Shown here one piece after another: positions 41,695-51,052 of a DNA stretch of 64,000 bases (position 1 is the stretch's first letter; the number at the start of each line of letters is the position of its first letter). The DNA is from Chryseobacterium sp. (GTDB lineage: Bacteria > Bacteroidota > Bacteroidia > Flavobacteriales > Weeksellaceae), in contig JAITUA010000003.1 in the NCBI GenBank assembly GCA_031286615.1, positions 520,843-584,842 on the forward strand, given 5' to 3'. The notes beneath the pieces were generated by a model. It saw only the letters and a program-made list of their open reading frames with translations. It was not told the origin of the DNA and searched no databases. The position numbers were made by a program, and so were the translations under genes.

Positions 41695-43881
41695 TCACTT
41701 TTCATCTTTATACATTGGAAAAATAAATTCGCGCTTAAAATGATCTTGAGTACTATATAAAAATTCTTCAATAATACTATATTTTTCATTTTTTATAGTA
41801 TCAATAAAAACTTTCAACAAATCATAATTTCCCAAATTAAGAGTCAATTTATGATCTGATTTTACCAATTGCACCCATTGTGGGATTTGTCTTATTTTTC
41901 TCCACTCTTCAATTTTGGAAAACAGTACTTCTTTCTGATTTACAGATGAATAAAATTGCTTAATTTCTTTTTCTGTGATTTTCCACGAAGCCTTCGACAG
42001 AATAATATTGTTGTATTCTACTCTAGGAAAAAAATGATAAACGTTTTTCAAATCTCCCCAACTAAAATATAATCCAGATCTAAGATTCTGAGATTTCAGA
42101 TCGCATAAAAAATGATAAATCGGTAAAGTATTTATTGAATAATTATGTGCGTTTGTCAAATAGGGTTTAATCTCTTTATTAAGCTTCTTTGACCGTAAGA
42201 TGATTCTATCGTTCTTTAAGGAAATATATAAATCATCTACTGATATTTGATTTTTCTTGGGTAAAACAGATTTTGCCAGGTACACAATCTCATGCTTCCG
42301 TAATGTAGGCCGCCTTATCACATTCCCAATTCTTGCTTCCGGAAGATGTATAATTTCTGCTGTAATATAATCGGAATTTAGATATTCTTCTTTTTTTGCA
42401 ATCGCCCCCGTTAGATTTTTCACTTCTGATTTCTCTGAACAAAATCTCCCTAAAAGATTAGCAGCACTACTTCCTCCACTCCTGTTTATGTACAGTTTCT
42501 CTACATTATTTTCAGTGCTTGTTTCCACTAAAAATGATAAGGTGTCCGGTAAATTATCCCAATTTTCTACAAAATCTTTAAAATCATCATCTGCAAGCTG
42601 AATAACATGTTTGTTTTCTATTAAAGCTTCCTGTAATTTTTCATTTAAAATTTGTTGAATCGGGTTAAGCTCAATTTTTATATTTTGCTTTTTTTGTGGT
42701 GGTGATAGTTCTAAATCATCAAGATAAGTATGCAATCCTTTGGCAGCAGCATCTTGTCTATAGCCAATTCCAATCTCTGTATCCAAAGCAAAAGCTAAAG
42801 GGACTTCCTGTGTTTCAAATCGTTCATAAAAGGCATTTTTAAACTTCTCAAAATGGCTATCCTTATTCTGCAACGTAATTTTATTTAAAAAACTTATGGC
42901 TTTTTTTAGTTCTTTTTTTAATTGAGGATCAACAGTAAATTCTCCGTCAAAATAAAGATCAGTTTGGAAAAGATATTTTTTTTCGTATTCTGTTGTAAAT
43001 ACTTTTATTAAATTTTCAATTTCAGAATAGAGAGTAATTGGATTCCCGGTGTTTAGATCTAACTCATTCAATTGTTTTTTTATCAAATGTAAAATTTCAA
43101 CCTCTTTTACTGCTCCTATTTTATTCAATGAAAAAATTAATTTATCTAAAAAATCTTCTCCCGAAACGTTTGCCTCAATCTCACTTACTAAAATTTGATT
43201 ATCTACCAGTTCTGTTACAAATTCCTGAGCTTCAGATTGAGATATTTCTTCGTTAGTAATGATCTCAGCAATCTGATCTATAGTTTTACCCTGCTGCGAA
43301 AAAGTTAATATCTGTTGTAATTCATTTGACTGAGCTACCGATGAAATTATATATTCTCTTTTACCTCCAACATTTGTATATTCTACATATCGGATTTTAT
43401 TCCCTACTTTATAAATACTGTTATTGGGAAAAAATAATAATTGTTTTCTAATTTCGGTAATTGTCAAAAAATGATGGGTCAAATTGAGTAAGAAACACAT
43501 ATCCAGTTTTGTATCTCTTATAAGACCAACAGGTGTTTCTTTGTTTATTTCACTATTGAAAGTACCCATTCCGACACCGGAAAATAAGCCAAAAGGAGTA
43601 CAGCGAGTACTCATCCGGCTATAATATTTCAATATGGTATTTCTTAATTTCTGATCTTGTTTTAAAGGCAGCTTTTTATTTGAAAGCCACTGAATCACTT
43701 CTTCATGTAAATAAGGGGATGCAAGGTAAATAGCTTCCTGAAAAATTTTGTTATTAGCTATTTTTTTTAATTCTTCATTCGAAATCTCTTCTTTACCAAA
43801 CGTTTCAATGAAGTCTTCACGGGTAAATAAAGGGGAACGGAAAATGAATTTTTCAAAAAACTGATAGGGAAACCTTGACAT
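41695..43881 (-). CDS. Lantibiotic dehydratase, glutamylation part (split LanB)
   Basis: This 728-aa protein has the LanB N-terminal family plan: FRSPLFTREDF at the start, then KYYSRMSTRCTPFGLFSGVGMG (residues 86-105) and later INRSGGSSAANLLGRFCS, ARIGNVIRRP.LRKHEIVYLA and NDRIILRSKKLNKEIKPYLTNAHNY. It uses glutamyl-tRNA to activate Ser/Thr of a leader-bearing peptide. It lies between the oligopeptidase gene (2 bp upstream) and the SpaB_C gene (9 bp downstream), so all three are one unit. No LanC cyclase is in the window. Confidence 0.9.
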   Translation of the reverse strand: MSRFPYQFFEKFIFRSPLFTREDFIETFGKEEISNEELKKIANNKIFQEAIYLASPYLHEEVIQWLSNKKLPLKQDQKLRNTILKYYSRMSTRCTPFGLFSGVGMGTFNSEINKETPVGLIRDTKLDMCFLLNLTHHFLTITEIRKQLLFFPNNSIYKVGNKIRYVEYTNVGGKREYIISSVAQSNELQQILTFSQQGKTIDQIAEIITNEEISQSEAQEFVTELVDNQILVSEIEANVSGEDFLDKLIFSLNKIGAVKEVEILHLIKKQLNELDLNTGNPITLYSEIENLIKVFTTEYEKKYLFQTDLYFDGEFTVDPQLKKELKKAISFLNKITLQNKDSHFEKFKNAFYERFETQEVPLAFALDTEIGIGYRQDAAAKGLHTYLDDLELSPPQKKQNIKIELNPIQQILNEKLQEALIENKHVIQLADDDFKDFVENWDNLPDTLSFLVETSTENNVEKLYINRSGGSSAANLLGRFCSEKSEVKNLTGAIAKKEEYLNSDYITAEIIHLPEARIGNVIRRPTLRKHEIVYLAKSVLPKKNQISVDDLYISLKNDRIILRSKKLNKEIKPYLTNAHNYSINTLPIYHFLCDLKSQNLRSGLYFSWGDLKNVYHFFPRVEYNNIILSKASWKITEKEIKQFYSSVNQKEVLFSKIEEWRKIRQIPQWVQLVKSDHKLTLNLGNYDLLKVFIDTIKNEKYSIIEEFLYSTQDHFKREFIFPMYKDEK

Positions 43882-43883
43882 TT

Positions 43884-46058
43884 TTATTTTTTAATTTCCT
43901 TAAACTGATAATCAGGATGTCCTAACTGCCAAAATGCAAATGCAAAAGTATCTGCAATATTATCATATTTCTGGGCAACCGGGATATCACTTCCGTGACC
44001 TCCTTCATAATCAATTTTTAAGAATAACGGATTTTCGGATTTATCTGCTGCTAAAAGCTTTGCAGCAAATTTTGCAGGCATCCAGGGAGAAACTCTCGGA
44101 TCATTAATTCCAGAGGTAATTAATGTGGCAGGATATTTTTCACCCTTTCTAATCTGCTGATAAGCATCCATTTCTAAAAGTGCTCTGAATTCAGTTTCAT
44201 TCTGCAGCGAGCCAAACTCTTTTGCGCTGTTCAATCCATTAGGTGTAAATTCCATTCTTGTTGCATTTACTACCCCTGCATCAATAATAGCGACTTTAAA
44301 CAAATCCGGTCTTGCTGTTATCGCTCTACCAATAGTTATTCCCCCTGCACTTGCTCCCCAGATCGCTATTTTATTTTTTGAAGTGTATTTCTCGCTGACC
44401 ATATATTCGGCACATGAAATGAGATCTTTCCAGGAATTCGATTTTGTTATTTTATAGCCTCCTTCATGCCAGGGTTCTCCTTTTTCGCCTCCTCCTCTTA
44501 CATGGGCAATGGCAACTATTCCTCCTTTTTGAACCCACAGCATATAAGTCTTGGATAAATTGGGGCTGATATTAGTTCCATAAGCTCCATAAGCATAGAT
44601 TAAAACCGGATTATCAGAGTTTTTCTTAATGTTCTTATTGTACATTAAAGAAACCGGAATGTCCAGTCCGTCATGAGATTTTATGGTAATCTCTTCGGCA
44701 ATAATATCTTTGAATTCGGGATATTCAATTATGGGAGCTATATTTTCAGGAATAAATTTATTTTGCAGCGAGTTATATTTAAATCTTTCAGAATCGTTTT
44801 TCCAGCCACTACAAACCACCCAAAAATCATTGGAAGTATTTCCTTTAGCGGTAATTGAGACATTTCCAGCAAGGAATGGTAATGTCAATAAATTTTTCTT
44901 ATTTTCTTTATATAAATATGCTTTAGCTTCAACTCCATTCTTAGATGTACTGAAAACAAATCCGTCTTTTAAATTGTTTAAGCTTGTGATTATCTCATCA
45001 GTTATATTGGGAACTAATATTTTTGCATTTTGAAAATCAGGATTTCGTAATGATGTACTGTAAATTGCATTTGTTCCATTTCTTTCCGAAATGTAAATAA
45101 GATTACCATCCTTTTCTATAAAGTCAGTGATTTTATCTTCCTTACTAAATAAAAATTTCCATTTTTTTTGAGAAAAAACGTTATCTGATGGCATATAATA
45201 AGTATCCTTAAATGTTGCTGCACCGGATATTTGTCCAAAAATATATTTAGAATTTTTTGAAGACATCCCAATACGAGGAAAATCCTCAGGGTTTATTTTA
45301 ACCTCGGGATTATTTTGTCTTGAGAGTATTGTTGTACGTACCTGAGAGCTTTGTCCTATTGTATATAATACAGATTCCGTATCTTTTAAGAATAATGGTG
45401 ATGCAGGATCAATAACGGGATAATATCTGTAAATAAAGCTTTTATTATTTGAAAGCCATGTGATACCTCCACTGTCAGAAGGCCAGCTATTGGTAAGAAT
45501 GTCTGGTAATAACTTACCTTGCGATATATCATAAATTACCATTTCTGAAATTTCTTTCCCACTTTCCGTCAAAGCAATAATAACCTTTGAACCATCGTAG
45601 TTTGGCTTGATATAATTTATCTGATATTTTTTCTTGTTTTCCGGTTTAAAGTTTTCCGGATTGAAAATTTCTTTTTCTATACCATTAAAGCTTGTCCTAT
45701 AAAAAAGCTTTGCTGTTTTTTCTTGCGGTAATCTTTTTAAATAAAAATAAATATCGTTATCTGTAATATTTAACTGATTGACAGAAACCGCCTGTTTTTT
45801 ATCAAATTCCAGCCTTTTGTCAATATAAAACTGTCTGTTTGGTATATTCCTTAAAACTGATAATGAATATTTTGTCTGATCTTCCATCCATTTTGATGTT
45901 GAACGATCATTCAGGTTTTCCAGATTTCTGTATTCATCAACTATTTTTGATCCAAAATATTCATCAGTTACAGGCTTGGAAATAGCTGGATTTGTTTTCT
46001 GAGCCTTCACTATCGCACATGAAAATATCAATAAGAAATATGATTTATATATATTCAT
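43884..46058 (-). CDS. Exported prolyl oligopeptidase (S9 family)
   Basis: This 724-aa protein has a signal peptide (YKSYFLLIFSCAIVKAQ), so it works in the periplasm or outside. A seven-bladed propeller (about 70-440) precedes the alpha/beta hydrolase domain with WGASAGG (Ser570), NDPRV (Asp653) and EGGHG (His688). S9 oligopeptidases cut short peptides after proline. The gene sits between the precursor and LanB genes, in one unit, so it is the likely leader peptidase or maturation enzyme. Prolyl oligopeptidases serve as leader proteases in some other lanthipeptide systems (FlaP of flavipeptin). Cleavage after export would fit the signal peptide. Confidence 0.9.
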   Translation of the reverse strand: MNIYKSYFLLIFSCAIVKAQKTNPAISKPVTDEYFGSKIVDEYRNLENLNDRSTSKWMEDQTKYSLSVLRNIPNRQFYIDKRLEFDKKQAVSVNQLNITDNDIYFYLKRLPQEKTAKLFYRTSFNGIEKEIFNPENFKPENKKKYQINYIKPNYDGSKVIIALTESGKEISEMVIYDISQGKLLPDILTNSWPSDSGGITWLSNNKSFIYRYYPVIDPASPLFLKDTESVLYTIGQSSQVRTTILSRQNNPEVKINPEDFPRIGMSSKNSKYIFGQISGAATFKDTYYMPSDNVFSQKKWKFLFSKEDKITDFIEKDGNLIYISERNGTNAIYSTSLRNPDFQNAKILVPNITDEIITSLNNLKDGFVFSTSKNGVEAKAYLYKENKKNLLTLPFLAGNVSITAKGNTSNDFWVVCSGWKNDSERFKYNSLQNKFIPENIAPIIEYPEFKDIIAEEITIKSHDGLDIPVSLMYNKNIKKNSDNPVLIYAYGAYGTNISPNLSKTYMLWVQKGGIVAIAHVRGGGEKGEPWHEGGYKITKSNSWKDLISCAEYMVSEKYTSKNKIAIWGASAGGITIGRAITARPDLFKVAIIDAGVVNATRMEFTPNGLNSAKEFGSLQNETEFRALLEMDAYQQIRKGEKYPATLITSGINDPRVSPWMPAKFAAKLLAADKSENPLFLKIDYEGGHGSDIPVAQKYDNIADTFAFAFWQLGHPDYQFKEIKK

Positions 46059-46136
46059 TTTTTAAAATATAAAAACAATTAATAAGATGTTAAACCAACA
46101 CATTATTAATTGTTATACCATTAATACTAAAATCAA

Positions 46137-46301
46137 TTAGTCTGGGCTAGTAGGATCTGTTCTTGTATCGTCTCCATTTCCTAAACCTAAACCTGGGGTT
46201 CCTACACCTCCTCCACCTTTAATTGAGCGGGGATTTATAACCTTAGTAATTTGTAATTTTTCTAAAGACAGTTTTTTTTGACCTTCTTTTTTCTTCTTCA
46301 T
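46137..46301 (-). CDS. Cysteine-free LanB-type RiPP precursor peptide
   Basis: ATG 46301 to TAA 46137 encodes 54 residues. The leader KKLSLEKLQITKVINPRSIK followed by GGGG (29-32) matches the Bacteroidota class I lanthipeptide leader style (KKLSL.K..I.KL...IKGG). The core, residues 33-54, is Gly-rich then Asp-rich and has four Thr and one Ser (35, 46, 48, 51, 52) but no Cys, and no Cys codon occurs in any frame of that stretch. It is placed directly before the oligopeptidase and LanB genes. Dehydrated residues could form, yet no lanthionine ring. Confidence 0.78.
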   Translation of the reverse strand: MKKKKEGQKKLSLEKLQITKVINPRSIKGGGGVGTPGLGLGNGDDTRTDPTSPD

Positions 46302-46427
46302 TTTTTTAAGTAGTATTTAAAATTTATAAAGCTACAAAGTAAATTATAAATCCTTTCTGAAACAAAAACATTTACTCTATATTTATAAATTCCGAGTACA
46401 AAATTCACATAATCCTTTAATAAACAA

Positions 46428-48086
46428 TTAATTATTTACATCTTTTTTGTCCAGTGCTTTTATGAAATAGGAGGGTAATGTTCCTGTTATTTTGCGGAAT
46501 GCATTGGTAAATGATTCAGAATTATTATATCCTGCCTGATCAGCAATGCTTGCAATTGTATATTTTTGAAGTTGGGTATTTGTTTTAAGTTCTTCAATAA
46601 TATAGTTTATTCTGAGTTCGTTTAAGTATTGCGAAAAGTTCTTCCCTTTTAATTCATTTACAGATCTGGACAAATATGCTCTGTTTGTATTAAGTTCTTT
46701 CGACAATATATCTAAGCTCATATTTTTATTTAAAAAACTGTTTCCATTTTCAAATTCCTGTAATTTTAAGCTTAATTGTTTAAGTTTTTCATCTGATAAT
46801 TTCAGCTTTGTTTTTTCTTTTTCAGTATCAATAATTTCAGGAATATCCAGATCTGCTTTTTCAATTGAAATAACCTGGGATTCTGATTCTGTTAATAGCA
46901 GATCTGCTTTTTTCTTATATAATTTTGCTTTATTTCTGTTTTGGGTATATAAAAATAACAGGACTATTACTAATATACTTCCTATTCCCAGTAACCAAAA
47001 CAGCTTACTGTTTTTTGAACTTAAGTCTTCAATTAATCTCTCTTTTTCTTTTAATAAAAGTGGTGTATCATACTTTTTATTAATCGCATTAGAAAGTGAA
47101 TTGTTTTTCTTATATAAAATAGAGTCTACAGCAAGCAATCGCTCTATATAAAATAATTGTTTATCCTTATTATGGAGGTTTTTATAATAATCTATTAAAA
47201 TTGGATAAACGTCCCTTAATTCAGAAGTGGCATCTTTTGTTTTTATAATGATGGAATCCACTGTTTCAAATTTCTTTAGAAACCTGTCATTATTTAACTT
47301 CATGAGACATTTTCCTGAATAATATTCACTTAGTGCCAAATTTTGAGAGTCAAAAGAATTTTTATTTATTATTTCTGAAACTTCAGATAAGATACTTAAG
47401 GACTTGGGAAAATTCCCTGCAAAAAACTCATTAATACCAGAAATCAACAATAAATTTGAATACATTCTTTCATTTTTATTCTTTTCGTTTTTCTGAAATC
47501 CTAATTTCAAATATTGGTTAGAAGTTTCAATCTCCTTACGTTTGCTATAGGTATATGCCAGTGCATAAAGACATCTCACGTAATTTGAATGGTCTGATAA
47601 ATTATTTTTTTCTAAAAAAACTTTATAATTTAAAAATAGATTCAGGGCTTCGTCGTAGTTTTCCAACTCCAATTTCAACAATCCGATATTAAAATTAATG
47701 AGATTGTAGTTTTTACTGTTCTTATCGCTTACTTTTCTTGCTTCCAGATAATTATCCAGCGACTTTGAATAGTCTCCATTTAAATAATAATAATTTCCTT
47801 TATAGGTATAGCTTTTAGATAAATATTGCAGATTATTGAGCTTTGCTGCAACCATAATTGTACTGTCTAAATATGGTACCACTTTATCATCATCAGAAAA
47901 ACGGGACAGCAGCAAATATCCGTCGGCTAGTTTCGTATAATTGTTATCTTTTTTACCGTTAAAAATCAAATTATTTGCAAAAATTTTTGCTTGTATAGAA
48001 TCTTTGGTGGAAAATTCTTTTATACTTTGTGATAAAAAAAAGTTTTGGCAGAAAAGAAAGAATAAAATAAAAGAAATCCTAAGCAT
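46428..48086 (-). CDS. TPR-containing membrane-anchored AraC-type regulator
   Basis: The ATG at 48086 (MLRISFILFFLFCQNFFLSQ, 552 aa) is preferred, since it gives a proper signal/anchor; an in-frame ATG at 48131 adds 15 residues. Residues about 30-330 contain tetratricopeptide-like repeats (YTYKGNYYYLNGDYSKSLDNYLEARK...). A membrane helix follows (KLFWLLGIGSILVIVLLFLYTQN), then an AraC/XylS helix-turn-helix (MSLDILSKELNTNRAYLSRSVNELKGKNFSQYLNELR...ADQAGYNNSESFTNAFRKITGTLPS). A periplasmic or extracellular sensor coupled to a cytoplasmic DNA-binding domain is common in Bacteroidota. Its place directly upstream of the RiPP unit suggests that it controls it. Confidence 0.82.
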   Translation of the reverse strand: MLRISFILFFLFCQNFFLSQSIKEFSTKDSIQAKIFANNLIFNGKKDNNYTKLADGYLLLSRFSDDDKVVPYLDSTIMVAAKLNNLQYLSKSYTYKGNYYYLNGDYSKSLDNYLEARKVSDKNSKNYNLINFNIGLLKLELENYDEALNLFLNYKVFLEKNNLSDHSNYVRCLYALAYTYSKRKEIETSNQYLKLGFQKNEKNKNERMYSNLLLISGINEFFAGNFPKSLSILSEVSEIINKNSFDSQNLALSEYYSGKCLMKLNNDRFLKKFETVDSIIIKTKDATSELRDVYPILIDYYKNLHNKDKQLFYIERLLAVDSILYKKNNSLSNAINKKYDTPLLLKEKERLIEDLSSKNSKLFWLLGIGSILVIVLLFLYTQNRNKAKLYKKKADLLLTESESQVISIEKADLDIPEIIDTEKEKTKLKLSDEKLKQLSLKLQEFENGNSFLNKNMSLDILSKELNTNRAYLSRSVNELKGKNFSQYLNELRINYIIEELKTNTQLQKYTIASIADQAGYNNSESFTNAFRKITGTLPSYFIKALDKKDVNN

Positions 48087-48182
48087 ATATTCATTTTCGG
48101 TAAGCAAAAATACGGCTTTTTGCATGCTCAAAGCAACAAAAAAAACATATTGAAGATCAGATATTTAGCAAACATTTTATAA

Positions 48183-48254
48183 ATTCTAGAATTGGCAGAG
48201 AAAAATGGTGAATATTTTGGCCTTGTAAAAAATCAATTAGAGCTTGGTGGCTAA
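48183..48254 (+). pseudogene. C-terminal scrap resembling an ABC exporter
   Basis: The plus strand reads ILELAEKNGEYFGLVKNQLE plus LGG and a stop at 48252-48254, opposite to the neighbouring genes. The string ..NGEYFGLVKNQLELG resembles the extreme C-terminus of ABC exporters of the peptidase-containing (LanT-like) group. A stop precedes it in frame, so only 23 codons remain. The call rests on a short match. The rest of the gap 48132-48456 contains only the terminator at 48339. Confidence 0.45.
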
Positions 48255-48338
48255 AAACAAATATTTCAGTGCCAAACAAATTCAATAAATTTAAGATCTT
48301 TAAAATATTTTATACCTGAAAATACTTTCACAAACAAG

Positions 48339-48378
48339 CAAATAGCACCACTTGAGTTAAGTGATGCTATTTTTTATA
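48339..48378. terminator. Hairpin terminator of distal fibre cassette
   Basis: AATAGCACCACTT/AAGTGATGCTATT with a six-base loop and T run on the plus side. It lies 80 bp after the stop of the 864-aa fibre gene and may act in both directions. Confidence 0.7.
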
Positions 48379-48456
48379 TTAACATGCAGTCAGATTTTGT
48401 AGAATAGCAAGAATATTTTCAATTCTGATCTTCATAGAAATATTTCTTCTATTTTC

Positions 48457-51051
48457 TTACCAGATAAACTTACAGACCTGTTCTTGTTCTGCAATTATTC
48501 TTCGTGATTTGGTCACATATAATCTAAGGAAACAGCTCGGGCTGATATTATAGATTCTTTTGCCATATACATCAACTCCCATCGTACCTCCGCCATTGTC
48601 AAAGTTGTAAATAACGATCTGCTGTTTTGGATAGATTTCTTTGAAATTGACTACCATTTTAATCTGTTCTCCAATAACATGGATAAGCCTGTTTCTATCA
48701 TCTATGCTAAGATTGCTGGAAGAGAACTCATATTCATGCGGATCTAATCTAACGGCATAATTCTTAGTATCAGATTGATCATTAACAATTTCATCTTTTA
48801 GAGTAGCTGTTCTGCCATCAGGAATAAACATTGTATTCGGATTTTCCCCTTCTGATTTAAAGTTTTCACTGGCTTTTACGGAGCCTTTTACAACTAACTT
48901 ATCATTATCATTGGCTTCTATTCCCATTCCGAATCGACCGGATTCCATATGCATATTTAAACCTCCAACCCCATCATACTCAGAACCATAAGAATAATAT
49001 TCTTTTCGTTTTGCTGCTAATAATCTTTTCTGATGGATATCTACCATACCTGATTCAGCACTATTCAGATGGTTATCTGAGATCACTAAACCTGATCCGG
49101 TATTTACTGTAAATTCCGAATTTAGCTGTAACCCGTACTGAGTCATATAATTCCATTGCTGAATATTGTTTTCATTAAAATCAGCTTCTGTCCAGAATTT
49201 ATACCATGGCGTCGTCCAGCTTCCATCAATTCCTTTTCTTATTTTCAGCATCGGAACGCCGGAACCATTAATTCCATTCTGGTTGGCAAATGCTAACTGG
49301 TAGGAAGAATCTCCCGTAGAAGCAGTGGTACCATCCCAGGGAGCAAAAGTCATGATCCCTGCATAATTTCCAGACGCTCCAAGACCGGCACTGTTAGATT
49401 TAGCAAAATCAAATCTCACTCTTTTAGGCGTAGAATTAGGTGCAATATCATCTGCATTTCTTGATCCGTCTCTTGAGGTTACAAAGTAATTTGTAAGATT
49501 GACAGAATTGTTACCACTGATCGTTAATTGCTGCCCTCCTTCATTTTCAGGAGTAGCACTTAATGCAATTTGATTCCTGTTTACAGCGTGTGTTCCTAAC
49601 GTTCCATTTGGAATAACAGGACTATGGGTAAATGTCTTGGTATCGCTTATTGTTTCAACTCCATTTTTTCCAACGAATGCATTTAAAGACTCATTTTTTG
49701 TGTAGTAATTAGATAATACAGCATTCGAAAGATATCCTGCACTGGCGTGATTTCCCCAGTTGAATGCGGTATTCCAATTGTTTATATTGGCTGCAGAAAA
49801 ATCATTTGAATCCCAATCTTTTGTCCAGGGATACCAGGTTCCACTGAAGTAATACCTTCTGTACACATCATTGTTATTAGCATAAGTAGTATATTCCTGA
49901 ACTATATGTGTTGAAGTATAGTAAACCCTTAGATGTCCTGCTAAGGCTACTGGGTAATTATTTGCAGAAGTGGCATTTGCATTTCCTGTCTGAACCCACC
50001 ATCCTGTAGAAGTAATACTATTTAAATCTACTGTAGGACCTAAAACACCTCTATAAAGAAACCCTGTATTGTATGCTGATATCCAATCAGTAGAAGTTCC
50101 ATCATTTAGCGTTGTAATTTTACCGGTATTACTAATTTTCACGACTTCTGTTAATGTCGGAACACTACCATTTGTACCAGTGGCACTTCCATAATTAAAT
50201 GAAAAAGTTTTATGATTATTCACTGTAAGTCCCAATGAATTTAATGATCCTCTGGGCTGAATAAAATCAGTACCATTAAATTGTAAATTGTGGGACAACC
50301 ACATACCATAGCCATGTGTGGAGTTAGCCAGATTAGTATGGAAAATAGTTGATCCTGTCGATAGTTGATTGCCAAATAACAAATTATAGCCATCCGTAAA
50401 CTGAGTATTATTAGCATTGATAACTACCTGCCCTGTACTTGCTAAGTCTCCCTGAGGTCTCAAATAAATGATTCCCGAAGCTCCATCTCCTGAAATTAAT
50501 GTATGTGTAGAACCTGTTCTAATTCTGTTTACTCCTTGTCTTTGAATTTGAAGTTCACCCGCAGTACTGTTAATTGCTCCTGCAACTCCTATATTACCGG
50601 ATGTATAGCTATTGCCGGAAACATGAAGCCTATATCCATCCAACGGTAATGATGATCCACTTAATCCAATTCCTACTCTCTGATCAGATGTCCAGAGGAG
50701 TGCCTTAGTAGCATTATAAGTTGTTGCACCGAAATAACCATACGACATCTTTACAGTCCCATCTGCTTCTACTGCGCCAAACCACGCAACAGTATCCACT
50801 ACGCCATTAGAACCTGCTAATTGTAAAATATCTCTGGTAAACCCTGATGCTGTCGTTATCGAAGATAAATCTTTCTTTATTGTACTACTTACGGCCTGAT
50901 TTAATATGAGGGTACCACTGATTGTGTCTCCTGATTTATTAACATAAGAATTGCTATCCAGAGAACCATCTGCCTTTAAAAACTGGGCAGCTGTGCCGCC
51001 CGTTACTTTATAGCCTTTAGAAGTGTTATAATATGCGTATTTTACATCCAT
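48457..51051 (-). CDS. Tail-fibre-like protein, distal cassette (large)
   Basis: This 864-aa protein has no signal peptide. It starts MDVKYAYYNTSKGYKVTGGT, similar to the start of the 472-aa protein next to it, and consists of beta-rich repeats of tail-fibre style (AAQFLKADGSLDSNSYVNKSGDTISGTL, NNWNTAFNWGNHASAGYL, YYTKNESLNAF). The C-terminus VKGSVKASENFKSEGENPNT.FIPDGRTATLKDEI matches the end of the 1579-aa protein at 54475. The last ~70 residues differ. It is likely a receptor-binding fibre of a contractile particle. It is the last gene of the cassette. Confidence 0.7.
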   Translation of the reverse strand: MDVKYAYYNTSKGYKVTGGTAAQFLKADGSLDSNSYVNKSGDTISGTLILNQAVSSTIKKDLSSITTASGFTRDILQLAGSNGVVDTVAWFGAVEADGTVKMSYGYFGATTYNATKALLWTSDQRVGIGLSGSSLPLDGYRLHVSGNSYTSGNIGVAGAINSTAGELQIQRQGVNRIRTGSTHTLISGDGASGIIYLRPQGDLASTGQVVINANNTQFTDGYNLLFGNQLSTGSTIFHTNLANSTHGYGMWLSHNLQFNGTDFIQPRGSLNSLGLTVNNHKTFSFNYGSATGTNGSVPTLTEVVKISNTGKITTLNDGTSTDWISAYNTGFLYRGVLGPTVDLNSITSTGWWVQTGNANATSANNYPVALAGHLRVYYTSTHIVQEYTTYANNNDVYRRYYFSGTWYPWTKDWDSNDFSAANINNWNTAFNWGNHASAGYLSNAVLSNYYTKNESLNAFVGKNGVETISDTKTFTHSPVIPNGTLGTHAVNRNQIALSATPENEGGQQLTISGNNSVNLTNYFVTSRDGSRNADDIAPNSTPKRVRFDFAKSNSAGLGASGNYAGIMTFAPWDGTTASTGDSSYQLAFANQNGINGSGVPMLKIRKGIDGSWTTPWYKFWTEADFNENNIQQWNYMTQYGLQLNSEFTVNTGSGLVISDNHLNSAESGMVDIHQKRLLAAKRKEYYSYGSEYDGVGGLNMHMESGRFGMGIEANDNDKLVVKGSVKASENFKSEGENPNTMFIPDGRTATLKDEIVNDQSDTKNYAVRLDPHEYEFSSSNLSIDDRNRLIHVIGEQIKMVVNFKEIYPKQQIVIYNFDNGGGTMGVDVYGKRIYNISPSCFLRLYVTKSRRIIAEQEQVCKFIW

Positions 51052-51052
51052 G

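Noticed and set aside
41695-43881. Complete LanB in one protein
   Set aside because: The protein stops before the SpaB_C part, which is a separate gene 9 bp downstream with its own start; no frameshift is needed.
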